Positions 23,555 to 31,788 of a stretch of DNA of 34,362 bases are shown one piece after another; position 1 is the first letter of the stretch, and the number at the start of each line of letters is the position of its first letter. The DNA is from Kosmotogaceae bacterium. GTDB taxonomy: Bacteria; Thermotogota; Thermotogae; Petrotogales; Kosmotogaceae. The stretch spans positions 1-34,362 of the forward strand of contig DLVL01000087.1 of assembly GCA_003444085.1 (NCBI GenBank), read 5' to 3'. The notes under the pieces were generated by a model. The model was given only the letters and a program-made list of their open reading frames with translations, was not told the DNA's origin and did not search any database. The translations under genes were made by a program, and so were the position numbers.

Positions 23555-24445
23555 ATTAGCAAAAGCTTTAGAGTATCTGAAGATCTGCACTACCGAAGAC
23601 TCGACAGGTTTCTCAGAAAGTGTCTTCCTGATTTTAAGCTGGCATCCATCTACAAGTTGATTAGAAAGGGATTTGTAGAAGTTAATGGCAGAAGGGTGAG
23701 AGATCCTTCTGCCGAACTTGTTGTTGGTGATACAATAGCGCTGCTTGTTGAAGGGGATCTTGAGCACCTCAAGAGGTTTGATGAATCACGTGAACTGGTT
23801 CCTTCTGATATTCCACTTTCCATTCTGTTTGAGGACAGGAGTATTCTTGTTGTTGATAAACCTCCAGGACTTGCCATGCATCCTGGGAAAGGAGTCCAGG
23901 TGGTCACGCTCATAGAGGGTTTGCTGAGTTACGGAAACAGCAAGGGATTCAAACCCAGGCTGGTGCATAGACTGGATAAGCACACTTCGGGGATTGTTCT
24001 TGTTGCAAAGACACCACTTTCTGCACGCAATCTGACTGAGTCGTTCAGGAAGCGCGAGGTCACTAAAAGATACATCTCTCTTGTCAAGGGCACATTGACT
24101 TCGGAGAAAGGGATGTTTCATGATGTTGCTGACGGAACGGAAGAAAAGCTGAGCTTTGAGGTTATCAAGCGCTATTCTGATTGCTCTTTGATAACGGTGC
24201 ATCTGCTCACTGGCAGGAAACACCAGATACGACGACAGACTGCTGATAGAGGATTTCCAGTTGTTGGAGACAATGTTTACGGAGACAGAGATTTCAACAG
24301 ACGCTTTCGTGAAAGATTTGGTTTGCGGAGATACTTCCTTCATTGTGAACAGATCACAGTGAACCATCCGGTGACCGGCGAGAAGTTGTCACTCTCATCT
24401 CCACTTCCGCAAGATCTTCAAAACGTGCTGGAGCATCTGCAATGA
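23555..24445 (+). CDS. RluA-family pseudouridine synthase (RluC/RluD type), probable AUU start
   Basis: A two-domain enzyme that isomerises uridines in 23S rRNA. The catalytic domain has RLVHRLDKHTSGIVLVAKT with catalytic D141 and TGRKHQIRRQTADRGFPVVGD. Upstream of the first conventional start codon (TTG 23657) the same frame encodes the first two-thirds of an S4 RNA-binding domain (HYRRLDRFLRKCLPDFKLAS), so translation must begin earlier. No ATG, GTG or TTG is in frame there; ATT at 23555 lies 5 bases after GGGGGAG (23543-23549) and would give MSKSFRVSEDLHYRR and 296 residues. I therefore propose an AUU start. The gene follows acpP, and ends in an ATGA overlap with the next gene. Its exact rRNA target is not visible. 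Confidence 0.85.
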   Translation: MSKSFRVSEDLHYRRLDRFLRKCLPDFKLASIYKLIRKGFVEVNGRRVRDPSAELVVGDTIALLVEGDLEHLKRFDESRELVPSDIPLSILFEDRSILVVDKPPGLAMHPGKGVQVVTLIEGLLSYGNSKGFKPRLVHRLDKHTSGIVLVAKTPLSARNLTESFRKREVTKRYISLVKGTLTSEKGMFHDVADGTEEKLSFEVIKRYSDCSLITVHLLTGRKHQIRRQTADRGFPVVGDNVYGDRDFNRRFRERFGLRRYFLHCEQITVNHPVTGEKLSLSSPLPQDLQNVLEHLQ

Positions 24446-25191
24446 AGCGACTTTCTTTTCTCCTGTTCTACTTAGTACTGACAGTATGCCTGTTTTCCAG
24501 TGTGCAGATTTCAAGAGATCTTCGGGCTGCATACCAGGTGTTTGAGGAGTTGCTTGGACTATCCCCCACCTACCAGCTAACCTTGTTACAGGGCACAGGG
24601 CAGGAACACTCCAGGGTCAGAGATTTCAATGGTACCTATGAGGTTACTATTTATACAAGAGATTACAGCGAATATGTTTCATGGCATGAAATGGCGCATG
24701 TCTTTCATCTTGAGTACATCTATGGGCTTGGTTACAGTCCTGAAGAGATTCCCATATGGTATCATGAACTCGTAGCAGTAAAGGCTGAACAGACGAAGGG
24801 AAGAGGGTTGATGATGCCGTCATTCAGACTGGGGCTCTTCGACTTCACAGGCTACAAATCAACATATCCCTCTTCAGAAAGACTTAGTACATTCTATAGA
24901 GCCATCCGAAGCTTTGCTTCTTTTCTTGGTGACAAAGTGGCTCTTGCAGATCTGTTTAAGAGTATTACAGAGGAATACTTGAACAGTGGTGACATGGAGC
25001 ATGCCTTCAGTATTGTAACAGGAAGGAGTTTGCGGGGTTGGATCAACAGATGGCGCTTATTCAACTTCATCCCTGTCATGGGTTATGTTCTTCTGGTGAT
25101 AATGCTTGTGTACTTTCTCGCTGTTAGGAGGGAACGCAGGTGGCAGGAATTCGTGCTAGACCAGGACCTGATAGACCAGATCAGGAAGTAG
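24442..25191 (+). CDS. membrane-anchored HExxH metallopeptidase (peptidase MA-like)
   Basis: A 249-residue protein with an N-terminal signal or anchor segment (MKRLSFLLFYLVLTVCLFSS) and a second membrane segment near 212-232 (PVMGYVLLVIMLVYFLAV) followed by a basic tail. Between them lies a zinc protease motif WHEMAHVFHLEY (H82, E83, H86) and, 23 residues on, IPIWYHELVAVKAEQ, whose E109 fits the third ligand of gluzincins of the peptidase MA type. The catalytic part should face outside the cytoplasm. The target is unknown. ATG 24442 overlaps the previous stop (ATGA); the next gene begins 52 bases before its end. Its neighbours are also envelope proteins. Confidence 0.8.
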   Translation: MKRLSFLLFYLVLTVCLFSSVQISRDLRAAYQVFEELLGLSPTYQLTLLQGTGQEHSRVRDFNGTYEVTIYTRDYSEYVSWHEMAHVFHLEYIYGLGYSPEEIPIWYHELVAVKAEQTKGRGLMMPSFRLGLFDFTGYKSTYPSSERLSTFYRAIRSFASFLGDKVALADLFKSITEEYLNSGDMEHAFSIVTGRSLRGWINRWRLFNFIPVMGYVLLVIMLVYFLAVRRERRWQEFVLDQDLIDQIRK

Positions 25192-26669
25192 CCATAACCA
25201 GACGCTCTCTGGGTAGGAGAGGTCTATATGTCTTGATTCTTTCGATAGTTGGTGCAGTTCTTATGCTGACCTACCTTCCTGATCGTTTCCGATTCGATCG
25301 AAACTTTGCGGGGGCAGCCATAATTCTTCAGCGAGAGGTTCCCGGCGTCAATGGATATTCCATGATAACGGAGGGCCCTGCTCTCCCCGGTAGCGAGATC
25401 CTGTTTGTGGATCTGAGCACAGAGTGGCAGAATCTGGAGCAGATTCTGCAAATCAACAAGACAGTGATACTGACAGGTGTAGCACCCTATTCTGCCGAGG
25501 AACTGGCGAGTTTGCTGGACTTCTACCACGTTTACGCTGGCTATTTAGAGTTTGACGAAAGAGGCGATTTCGTGCGTGAAGCCCTCAGGGCGCGCACATA
25601 TACATCGCTGGTATTCAGAGTTCACAGGCTTGAGGGCAAGGAATATGTGAACTACGATGAACTATCTGCGGCAGTCTTGAGATATGTCAGAGCAGTCAGA
25701 GAAAGACGGGTCGATGCGGTCCTTTTTGAAGAACCTGTCAACGAAGGCACTGCATTTGACTATGAAGAGTTGGTTCTGAGAACAATAGAAGCACTACAGG
25801 AGTCTTCACTCCTGTCTGAAGAGCTTCGATCACCCTCAGTGAGAGTATCCAGCTGGTCACCCGTTTCATATATCGTATCATTTGTGCTGATCGCCGCATG
25901 GAACCTCACTTTTGCACTTGGTTATCTGGTAATCGCGCTGATATCTCCATGGCTCTCTTTGCCTTATCTTGCCATTTTGGGACAGATATCGATTTTCTTT
26001 GTGGTTCGCGGTCTGGTAAGAGATTCAGGCATTAGAGCAGTTCTCAAAGGTGTCGCGCTGTTCTTCGGGCTTTCGGTTCTGCTGGGAGTATCAATAAACG
26101 CTCAGATGTCTTCTCCTGCCTATCAGAATGGTGTTGAGCTGTTCAGGGGTGTTAAGCTGTCTTTGGTAGCCCTTCCATTGTTTGTCTTCTTGAGAGGTTT
26201 CTTTAGAGCTTACAGACAAAGAACTACTCGATTGGACCTTTTGCTATTAGGAGGATTTATAGTTGTAATAGTTGCGTATGTCATAAGGAGCGGCAATTTT
26301 GCACCAGTGGCTTCATTCGAAAGAAGCTTAAGAGATGGTCTTGACAGTATTCTTCTTGTCAGACCGCGCTTCAAAGAGCTGTTTGCCTATCCATTCCTTT
26401 TATTCACACTCTACAAGGGTTTCAGGCACAAAGGAAGACTCGGAAGTGCTATTCCTGCAATAGGGATGATCGCTGTAGCATCAGTAGTGAATACTTTCTG
26501 TCATGCAGTGAGCCCGATCTGGACGGGTCTTCTGAGAAGCATCTATGGTCTGGCAATGGGTTCTGCGATCGGTTTGGGCATCTTGATACTCGCGAGATCA
26601 ACTGGAGCGCATTCAGAAACGGAGACCTCGCCGAACGAAGAGATTGCCGCTGAACGGGAACAGAGCTAA
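25140..26669 (+). CDS. polytopic membrane protein, DUF5693-like
   Basis: A 509-residue protein: a short cytoplasmic N-terminus, one membrane segment (about 28-46), an extracytoplasmic domain of some 190 residues (FAGAAIILQREVPGVNGYSM onward, with repeated short beta-alpha segments), and then about eight membrane helices to residue 490 with the segment LLVRPRFKELFAYPFLLF in a late position. That RPRxKE...P motif is what I recall from the DUF5693 family of Firmicutes and Thermotogota; the function is unknown. GTG start at 25140 after AGGAGG (25126-25131), overlapping the protease gene by 52 bases. Members elsewhere often sit near cell-surface polysaccharide genes, but here the neighbours are a protease and a PEGA protein. 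Confidence 0.78.
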   Translation: MAGIRARPGPDRPDQEVAITRRSLGRRGLYVLILSIVGAVLMLTYLPDRFRFDRNFAGAAIILQREVPGVNGYSMITEGPALPGSEILFVDLSTEWQNLEQILQINKTVILTGVAPYSAEELASLLDFYHVYAGYLEFDERGDFVREALRARTYTSLVFRVHRLEGKEYVNYDELSAAVLRYVRAVRERRVDAVLFEEPVNEGTAFDYEELVLRTIEALQESSLLSEELRSPSVRVSSWSPVSYIVSFVLIAAWNLTFALGYLVIALISPWLSLPYLAILGQISIFFVVRGLVRDSGIRAVLKGVALFFGLSVLLGVSINAQMSSPAYQNGVELFRGVKLSLVALPLFVFLRGFFRAYRQRTTRLDLLLLGGFIVVIVAYVIRSGNFAPVASFERSLRDGLDSILLVRPRFKELFAYPFLLFTLYKGFRHKGRLGSAIPAIGMIAVASVVNTFCHAVSPIWTGLLRSIYGLAMGSAIGLGILILARSTGAHSETETSPNEEIAAEREQS

Positions 26670-26706
26670 AAGAGTCAAATCTCTACCTATAACTGGAGGG
26701 GATTTT

Positions 26707-28521
26707 ATGAAGAAGGCTTTACTGGTAGTTGTTGCTTTGATTATTGGTCTTGCAGTGATGGTAGCTGCTTCTTATGATCTTCAGAAGGTCATCATCACGC
26801 CAGATCCTTCGAAAGATCTGGAAGTGAAGATTTGGATTGACAGGGGCACAGGTGCGCTCTATCGCACGGGAGAGAACATTGAGGTCTTCTTCAGAACCAA
26901 TAAAGATTCATATGTAGCCATTTACAATATCATGGCTGATGGGGAGGTCCATTTGCTTTTTCCCAATACTTATGACAAAGATAATTTCATACGGGGTGGA
27001 AGGGATTACTCTCTTCCCACTGCATCAGCAAGCATGAGATATCGCCTCCAGGTTAGAGGCGCCCCTGGGAAGGAAATCCTTCAAATTGTAGTATCAACTG
27101 AACCGCTGCAATTTCTGGACCGACTGCAGCCTCTTATTGAACAACAGGAATTTGCCGTTGCCGAGGAGAAGGCGGAAAATTTTGTCACACAGCGCGTGAT
27201 ACCAATCATAGAAGGAAAAGAGTATGCAGTCTCTACCACGTACTTCTTTCTTGACAGAATGGTCCAGACAGGGAAGATATCTGTGAGGACCACACCCTCA
27301 GATGCTCTGGTCTATATTGATGGAGCATATATTGGCAGGTCACCAATTACGAAAGACATCGATGTTGGCACCCATGTTCTGACAGTTTACAAAGACGGTT
27401 ATAGGACTGAGACACTACCCTTCTCGATCCGAGAAGGGAGAACTGAGACAGTAAGCGTTACGCTGGTTCCCATTGTTCGTACCTACCAGTTTTCATTGTC
27501 TTCAACACCTTCTGGAGCTTCGGTGTACATCAACGGTACTTACAGGGGCAATACACCTTTGCAGGTATCATTGAATCAGGGCACCTATAGCTTGAGAGTT
27601 GAAAGGGCTGGTTACAGATCTTACGAAGAACGATTCACAATTGACAGGAACATGACCAAGAGCGTTGATCTGGTGCCTATTATCCAGACCTATCAGCTTT
27701 CAGTGACTTCGTCTCCATCAGGTGCCGGGGTTTATATCGATGGCAACTACAGAGGAAGAACGCCACTTCAACTCTCTTTGCAGCAGGGAACCTATTCACT
27801 ATCTGTAGAGATGGAAGGATACAGAAAGTATGAAGAACGCTTCACAATCGACAGAAACACAACCAAGCATGCAACACTGGTTCCCATGGTCAGGACTTAT
27901 TCATTGACAGTCAGGAGTAATCCTTCAAGGGCCGACGTTTTCATAGATGGCAAATATGCTGGAAAAACTCCGCTTGAAACAAGGCTCGATGAAGGAACGT
28001 ATGATGTGAGAATATCACTCTCTGGTTATGAGGACTATGAAGAAAGAGTGAGAATGACCACCGACAGGCTCATCGATGCAAGGTTGACTGCAAGAAGGGC
28101 AAGTCTTAAGGTCACAACTGATCCTTCCAATGCACGAGTCTTTGTAGATGGCGACTACCTGGGTAATTCTCCTCTGGAAGTAAGTATCAGTACCCTGGGC
28201 AGAGTCACCATAAGGGTTGAGAGAGACGGTTATGTTGCCCAGTCACGGGACCTTACAATTACTCCCGGTGGAATATATTCTCTTGATTTCACACTTGAAG
28301 AAGTCAGGCCAATTGCCAGAATTGCTATCCAGAGTTCACCCACGGGGGCGCGCATATTTGTGAATGGCCGTGACTACGGCATGACGAATACTACTCTATC
28401 ACTGGATCCAGGTTATTATGAAATCGTGATCATCAAAGAAGGTTACAGATTTGCATCGACTATAAGGTTTTTCAGTAGGGGTGATCATTCACTTGATTTC
28501 ACTCTCATACCGATAGAATAA
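26707..28521 (+). CDS. exported PEGA-repeat protein with N-terminal DUF4384-like domain
   Basis: A 604-residue exported protein. A signal peptide (MKKALLVVVALIIGLAVMVAAS) is followed by a DUF4384-like domain (RTGENIEVFFRTNKDSYVAI, HLLFPN) and, from about residue 196 to the end, six PEGA repeats of about 67-70 residues, each with a core such as SSPSGAGVYIDGNYRGRTPL and a GTYSL..E..GY turn. Repeats 2 and 3 are the most alike and are 207 bases apart, indicating recent duplication. PEGA domains are common in S-layer-associated and surface proteins; a role in the outer envelope (toga) or in signalling is possible. GGAGGGG precedes the ATG at 26707. A bidirectional-type terminator follows. Confidence 0.88.
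   Translation: MKKALLVVVALIIGLAVMVAASYDLQKVIITPDPSKDLEVKIWIDRGTGALYRTGENIEVFFRTNKDSYVAIYNIMADGEVHLLFPNTYDKDNFIRGGRDYSLPTASASMRYRLQVRGAPGKEILQIVVSTEPLQFLDRLQPLIEQQEFAVAEEKAENFVTQRVIPIIEGKEYAVSTTYFFLDRMVQTGKISVRTTPSDALVYIDGAYIGRSPITKDIDVGTHVLTVYKDGYRTETLPFSIREGRTETVSVTLVPIVRTYQFSLSSTPSGASVYINGTYRGNTPLQVSLNQGTYSLRVERAGYRSYEERFTIDRNMTKSVDLVPIIQTYQLSVTSSPSGAGVYIDGNYRGRTPLQLSLQQGTYSLSVEMEGYRKYEERFTIDRNTTKHATLVPMVRTYSLTVRSNPSRADVFIDGKYAGKTPLETRLDEGTYDVRISLSGYEDYEERVRMTTDRLIDARLTARRASLKVTTDPSNARVFVDGDYLGNSPLEVSISTLGRVTIRVERDGYVAQSRDLTITPGGIYSLDFTLEEVRPIARIAIQSSPTGARIFVNGRDYGMTNTTLSLDPGYYEIVIIKEGYRFASTIRFFSRGDHSLDFTLIPIE
27292..28520 (+). repeat. six tandem PEGA-domain repeats (coding)
   Basis: Six degenerate repeats of about 200-210 bases. 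Repeats 2 and 3 share near-identical stretches at the nucleotide level, for example GAAGAACG and CACAAT.GACAG.AACA..ACCAAG around 27625 and 27832. The others are diverged, so sequence conservation is mainly at protein level. Confidence 0.85.
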
Positions 28522-28539
28522 AACGGTAAAGAGAAAGAA

Positions 28540-28573
28540 AAGAACTGCGCAGCAACTGCTGCGCAGTTCTTTT
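28540..28573 (+). terminator. intrinsic terminator after the PEGA gene
   Basis: A 13-base perfect stem AAGAACTGCGCAG (28540-28552) / CTGCGCAGTTCTT (28559-28571) with loop CAACTG and a short T-run. The stem extends by A-T pairs on both sides, and the opposite strand also ends in a T-rich stretch, so it could work in both directions. Confidence 0.92.
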
Positions 28574-28604
28574 GTACGTGCGAGAGAGGTCATGTGATAG
28601 CGGG

Positions 28605-28613
28605 TGATATAAT
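28605..28613 (+). promoter_or_regulatory. extended -10 promoter for recJ
   Basis: TGATATAAT: a consensus -10 (28608-28613) with the TGn extension and no clear -35. It lies 31 bases upstream of the chosen recJ ATG and inside the longer reading frame that would start with GTG at 28594, which favours the shorter start. Confidence 0.65.
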
Positions 28614-28644
28614 TGTTTCAAAGAATATAAAGTGGGTGAGAACG

Positions 28645-31600
28645 ATGCGAAAGGAGTGGGTGATACTGCGCCCGAACTCAGACGCTGTGAAGCGTCTGGT
28701 GGACTTTCTTGGACTTGACCCGTTCATAGCCAGGTTACTTGTAAACAGAGGAATAACTGACGAAGACGACGCATTACGCTTTCTGAACCCTGATAGGAAT
28801 TCATTACACGATCCTTTCCTCATGAAAGATATGAAAAAGGCCGTGAGAAGGATTCTCGACGCTTGGGAGAGAGAAGAGTCCATAATGATTTTTGGTGACT
28901 ATGATGTTGATGGGGTCACCAGTACTGCTCTTCTGTACATGGCAATGCGAAGAATGGGATTCAGAGTATCCTGCTACATTCCTCTTCGTCTAGAGGAGGG
29001 ATATGGCCTGAGCAAGGAGGCACTCAAGGACTTCAAAGCCCAGGGACATGACCTGCTGATAACTGTGGACTGTGGAGTTACTTCATTTGATGAGATAAAC
29101 TATGCAAAAGAGATCGGTTTGGGAGTGGTTGTAACAGATCATCATGAGGTTAAAGAAGAGCTTCCACTTGCTGATGCGATCATCAATCCCAAGAGACCCG
29201 ATGACCCATATCCATTCAGAGGTCTTGCCGGTGTAGGAGTAGCTTATAAACTCCTTCTTGCACTCAATGAAACCCTTGGTTGCCCTATAGATCCGGAAGA
29301 ATATCTGGATATTGTTGCTCTGGGTACTATCGCAGATATTGTTCCTTTGATCGACGAAAACAGATTCATTGTTAAGGAAGGAACGTCAAAGATAAAAAAG
29401 ACGCCGTCTTTGGGTCTCAAAGCTCTTCTGAATTACCTCAGAATAAGCACAGAAACACTCACAGCGCAGGATATTGCGTTCAAGATTGCACCGAAGCTCA
29501 ATGCTGCAGGTCGCATGGATTCAGCGCTGGTAGCTCTTGAACTTCTGATCAGCGAGGATGTTTCTGATGCCATGAAGACGGCTAGCAGACTTCTGCAGCA
29601 CAATCAGAACAGACAGACAATAGAAGCCAAGATCTTTGATCAGGCTGTCAGGGATATTGAGAGCAGTTCTTCACTGAAAGAGGATCAGGTGCTTGTCCTT
29701 TCAGGAGACAACTGGCACCTGGGAGTGCTAGGAATAGTAGCGAGTCGACTGAGTTCGATGTACAGCAAACCAGCTTTTCTCGTTTCTACAAGTGGCACCG
29801 AAGGAAAAGGTTCGGCACGGAGCCCTTCTGGAATTAGCGTTATTTCCCTGTTGAATGATGTTTCTGATCTTCTGAGAGAATTCGGAGGTCATGAACTTGC
29901 TGCAGGATTCAGTATTGAGAGAGACAAGATTTCTGAGTTCAGAAAGAGAATGAATGAAGCCTATGTCAGTAATTATGGCCATGAACTGCCCGTTCAGCAG
30001 ATACTTATCGACGGTGAAGTGTCACTTGAAGCTCTAAACAGGGATACATTGGATATGCTCAATATCCTGAGCCCTTTCGGTCATTCAAATCCAGAGCCAA
30101 CTTTCTTGATAAGGAGCCTGAATATCGAAAAGGCTAAACCATTTGGAAACAATGGTGACCACATTAAGCTTGTCCTTCGTTCTGGAGACAGAAAGACTCT
30201 GGCCATTGGATTTAACATGAACGGTGTTTTTGACGAATACAAGTATGTTAAGCCCAGTCTTCTGAAGATCGATGCAGTAGTAAGTATCAAGAACGATTCA
30301 GGCTATGGACTGGAGGGAACCAAGCTTTCAATGACTGATGCCAGGCTTTCTATAGATCCAGTTTTTGAAGAAGAGGTCCGTGAGAAGAACTTTGTTCACG
30401 AATTCATCCGCAACTGGAAAAACCAGCAACCTGAAGACGAAAACAGACCAGATGTAACTACAATGTTGTCTGATCTGGAGAAGCGGCTCTTTCATAGAGG
30501 TGCGGAGATTCCTGGATATTTTGAGAAGAATCCTCTTGGCGTGTTCGGAAACATGCGAATAAAGAATACTTTCCTTGCGTGGAAGATACTGAAGAATTTC
30601 CAGCAAGGTAAGAGGACTGTAGTAGTATCGGCGGTTAACGGTACCCTTGCGCACACCTATCACTCTCTAAGGCACTACATTGATGAAGTCAACCCCGTTT
30701 ACTGCAATTCCCTCTATCGTGGTGAACTAGAGGAGAACGTGGTGTTTTCCACACTACCTTTCTTCAATGACAATCTTGGTCAGCTTTATGACAAAGCAAC
30801 TGATATTATCTTTGACGAACCAGGGTACATACTTTCCGGCATCTACAAGGGGCTACCTGATTTCGACAGATTCTTTGAACTTGCCCCAAAGATCTTGAAC
30901 AAGTCCATTTTTGTTGGAAGCAACTTCACCCCGGAAGTTAAGGATTTCATGTCGACACTGGGTGTGAAGTACCTGTATAGACCTCTTCAGATAAGAAAAG
31001 TTGGAATAATTGACAATCGGGGCACACGAAAAAAAGTCGATCAGGTACTCTCTTTGATCAGGCACGACGAGAATGTCGCAGTTGTAGTTGATTCCCCACA
31101 GAAGACAGTGAGTCTTGCCAAGTATCTGGGGGCACGGCTCTCAAACGCTCTTCAAAACGGAGAATTGATTTTCTACAATCATATGCTGAAGGAGTTTCAG
31201 AGATCCGCAATTTACTCACTCATCGAGAAACAACGTATCAGGGTACTGGTAACGACTCCCTCGAATGATGGTCTTGGGGTAATGCTTGGAAACTCAAACA
31301 TCGTGTTCTACAGTGCACCGCGGAACTTCCTCGAAATCCAGGATGCCGTAACAACGAGACCTGGCGAGGAGACAGAGCTCTTCCTGAACCTGGCATTCAA
31401 CAGATCAGATCTGCAATCAAACACGAGCGAGATTGACAGGCTATTCCCCACACTGGAGGAGCTTGAGGTCATCTATCAGGACGTAAGGGATGTGTTACCT
31501 GCTTCAGAGAAGGATCTGAAGAAAGCTCTGAGTATAGATAATGGGATGGACAGAGTCTATCTATCTGTTCTTGAAGACCTTGATCTTGTCGCCCACGATG

Positions 31601-31788
31601 GAAGTGAATGGTACCTTGTTAATGGTCGCGGACTGGAAAAGGACGCCGCAAAGCAAACGCTTCGCTATAGAGAAGGACTTGCCGAAAAGAGAACTTCAAG
31701 GTGGTTCGCGTCCAAACTCTCAACTATGACTACCAGAAGTCTTCTCAGAAGTCTGACAGATTGCTGCGAGGTTTTGAGGGTTGGATGA
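28645..31788 (+). CDS. recJ: single-stranded-DNA exonuclease RecJ with C-terminal helicase-like extension
   Basis: RecJ degrades 5' ssDNA ends in recombination and repair. Residues 1-600 contain the full RecJ core: FGDYDVDGVTST (83-94), TVDCGVTS, VVVTDHHEV (D165-H167), GLAGVGVAYKL, the DHHA1 segment KGSARSPSG and FGGHELAAGFSI (413-424), then an OB-like part. The remaining 440 residues look like two RecA-like domains: FLAWKILKNFQQGKRTVVVSA, IIFDEPGYIL (D724, E725), AVVVDSPQKTVSLAKYLGARL and RVLVTTPSNDGLGVML (866-881). The Walker A position reads FGNMRIKNT (634-642), without GKT, so ATP hydrolysis is doubtful. Start ATG 28645, after an extended -10 promoter; 1047 residues, against about 570 in E. 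coli. It overlaps ruvX by 4 bases. Confidence 0.93.
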   Translation: MRKEWVILRPNSDAVKRLVDFLGLDPFIARLLVNRGITDEDDALRFLNPDRNSLHDPFLMKDMKKAVRRILDAWEREESIMIFGDYDVDGVTSTALLYMAMRRMGFRVSCYIPLRLEEGYGLSKEALKDFKAQGHDLLITVDCGVTSFDEINYAKEIGLGVVVTDHHEVKEELPLADAIINPKRPDDPYPFRGLAGVGVAYKLLLALNETLGCPIDPEEYLDIVALGTIADIVPLIDENRFIVKEGTSKIKKTPSLGLKALLNYLRISTETLTAQDIAFKIAPKLNAAGRMDSALVALELLISEDVSDAMKTASRLLQHNQNRQTIEAKIFDQAVRDIESSSSLKEDQVLVLSGDNWHLGVLGIVASRLSSMYSKPAFLVSTSGTEGKGSARSPSGISVISLLNDVSDLLREFGGHELAAGFSIERDKISEFRKRMNEAYVSNYGHELPVQQILIDGEVSLEALNRDTLDMLNILSPFGHSNPEPTFLIRSLNIEKAKPFGNNGDHIKLVLRSGDRKTLAIGFNMNGVFDEYKYVKPSLLKIDAVVSIKNDSGYGLEGTKLSMTDARLSIDPVFEEEVREKNFVHEFIRNWKNQQPEDENRPDVTTMLSDLEKRLFHRGAEIPGYFEKNPLGVFGNMRIKNTFLAWKILKNFQQGKRTVVVSAVNGTLAHTYHSLRHYIDEVNPVYCNSLYRGELEENVVFSTLPFFNDNLGQLYDKATDIIFDEPGYILSGIYKGLPDFDRFFELAPKILNKSIFVGSNFTPEVKDFMSTLGVKYLYRPLQIRKVGIIDNRGTRKKVDQVLSLIRHDENVAVVVDSPQKTVSLAKYLGARLSNALQNGELIFYNHMLKEFQRSAIYSLIEKQRIRVLVTTPSNDGLGVMLGNSNIVFYSAPRNFLEIQDAVTTRPGEETELFLNLAFNRSDLQSNTSEIDRLFPTLEELEVIYQDVRDVLPASEKDLKKALSIDNGMDRVYLSVLEDLDLVAHDGSEWYLVNGRGLEKDAAKQTLRYREGLAEKRTSRWFASKLSTMTTRSLLRSLTDCCEVLRVG

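Noticed and set aside
23520..23560. Programmed frameshift joining acpP to the RluA-family gene
   Set aside because: No slippery site is visible, acpP ends at its normal length, and a good Shine-Dalgarno with ATT explains the start without fusion.
23657..23659. TTG as the start of the RluA-family gene
   Set aside because: It would cut away most of the S4 domain, whose residues are clearly encoded upstream in the same frame.
28594..28644. Longer RecJ starting at GTG 28594
   Set aside because: The extended -10 promoter lies inside this stretch, and the sequence adds nothing conserved; ATG 28645 preferred.
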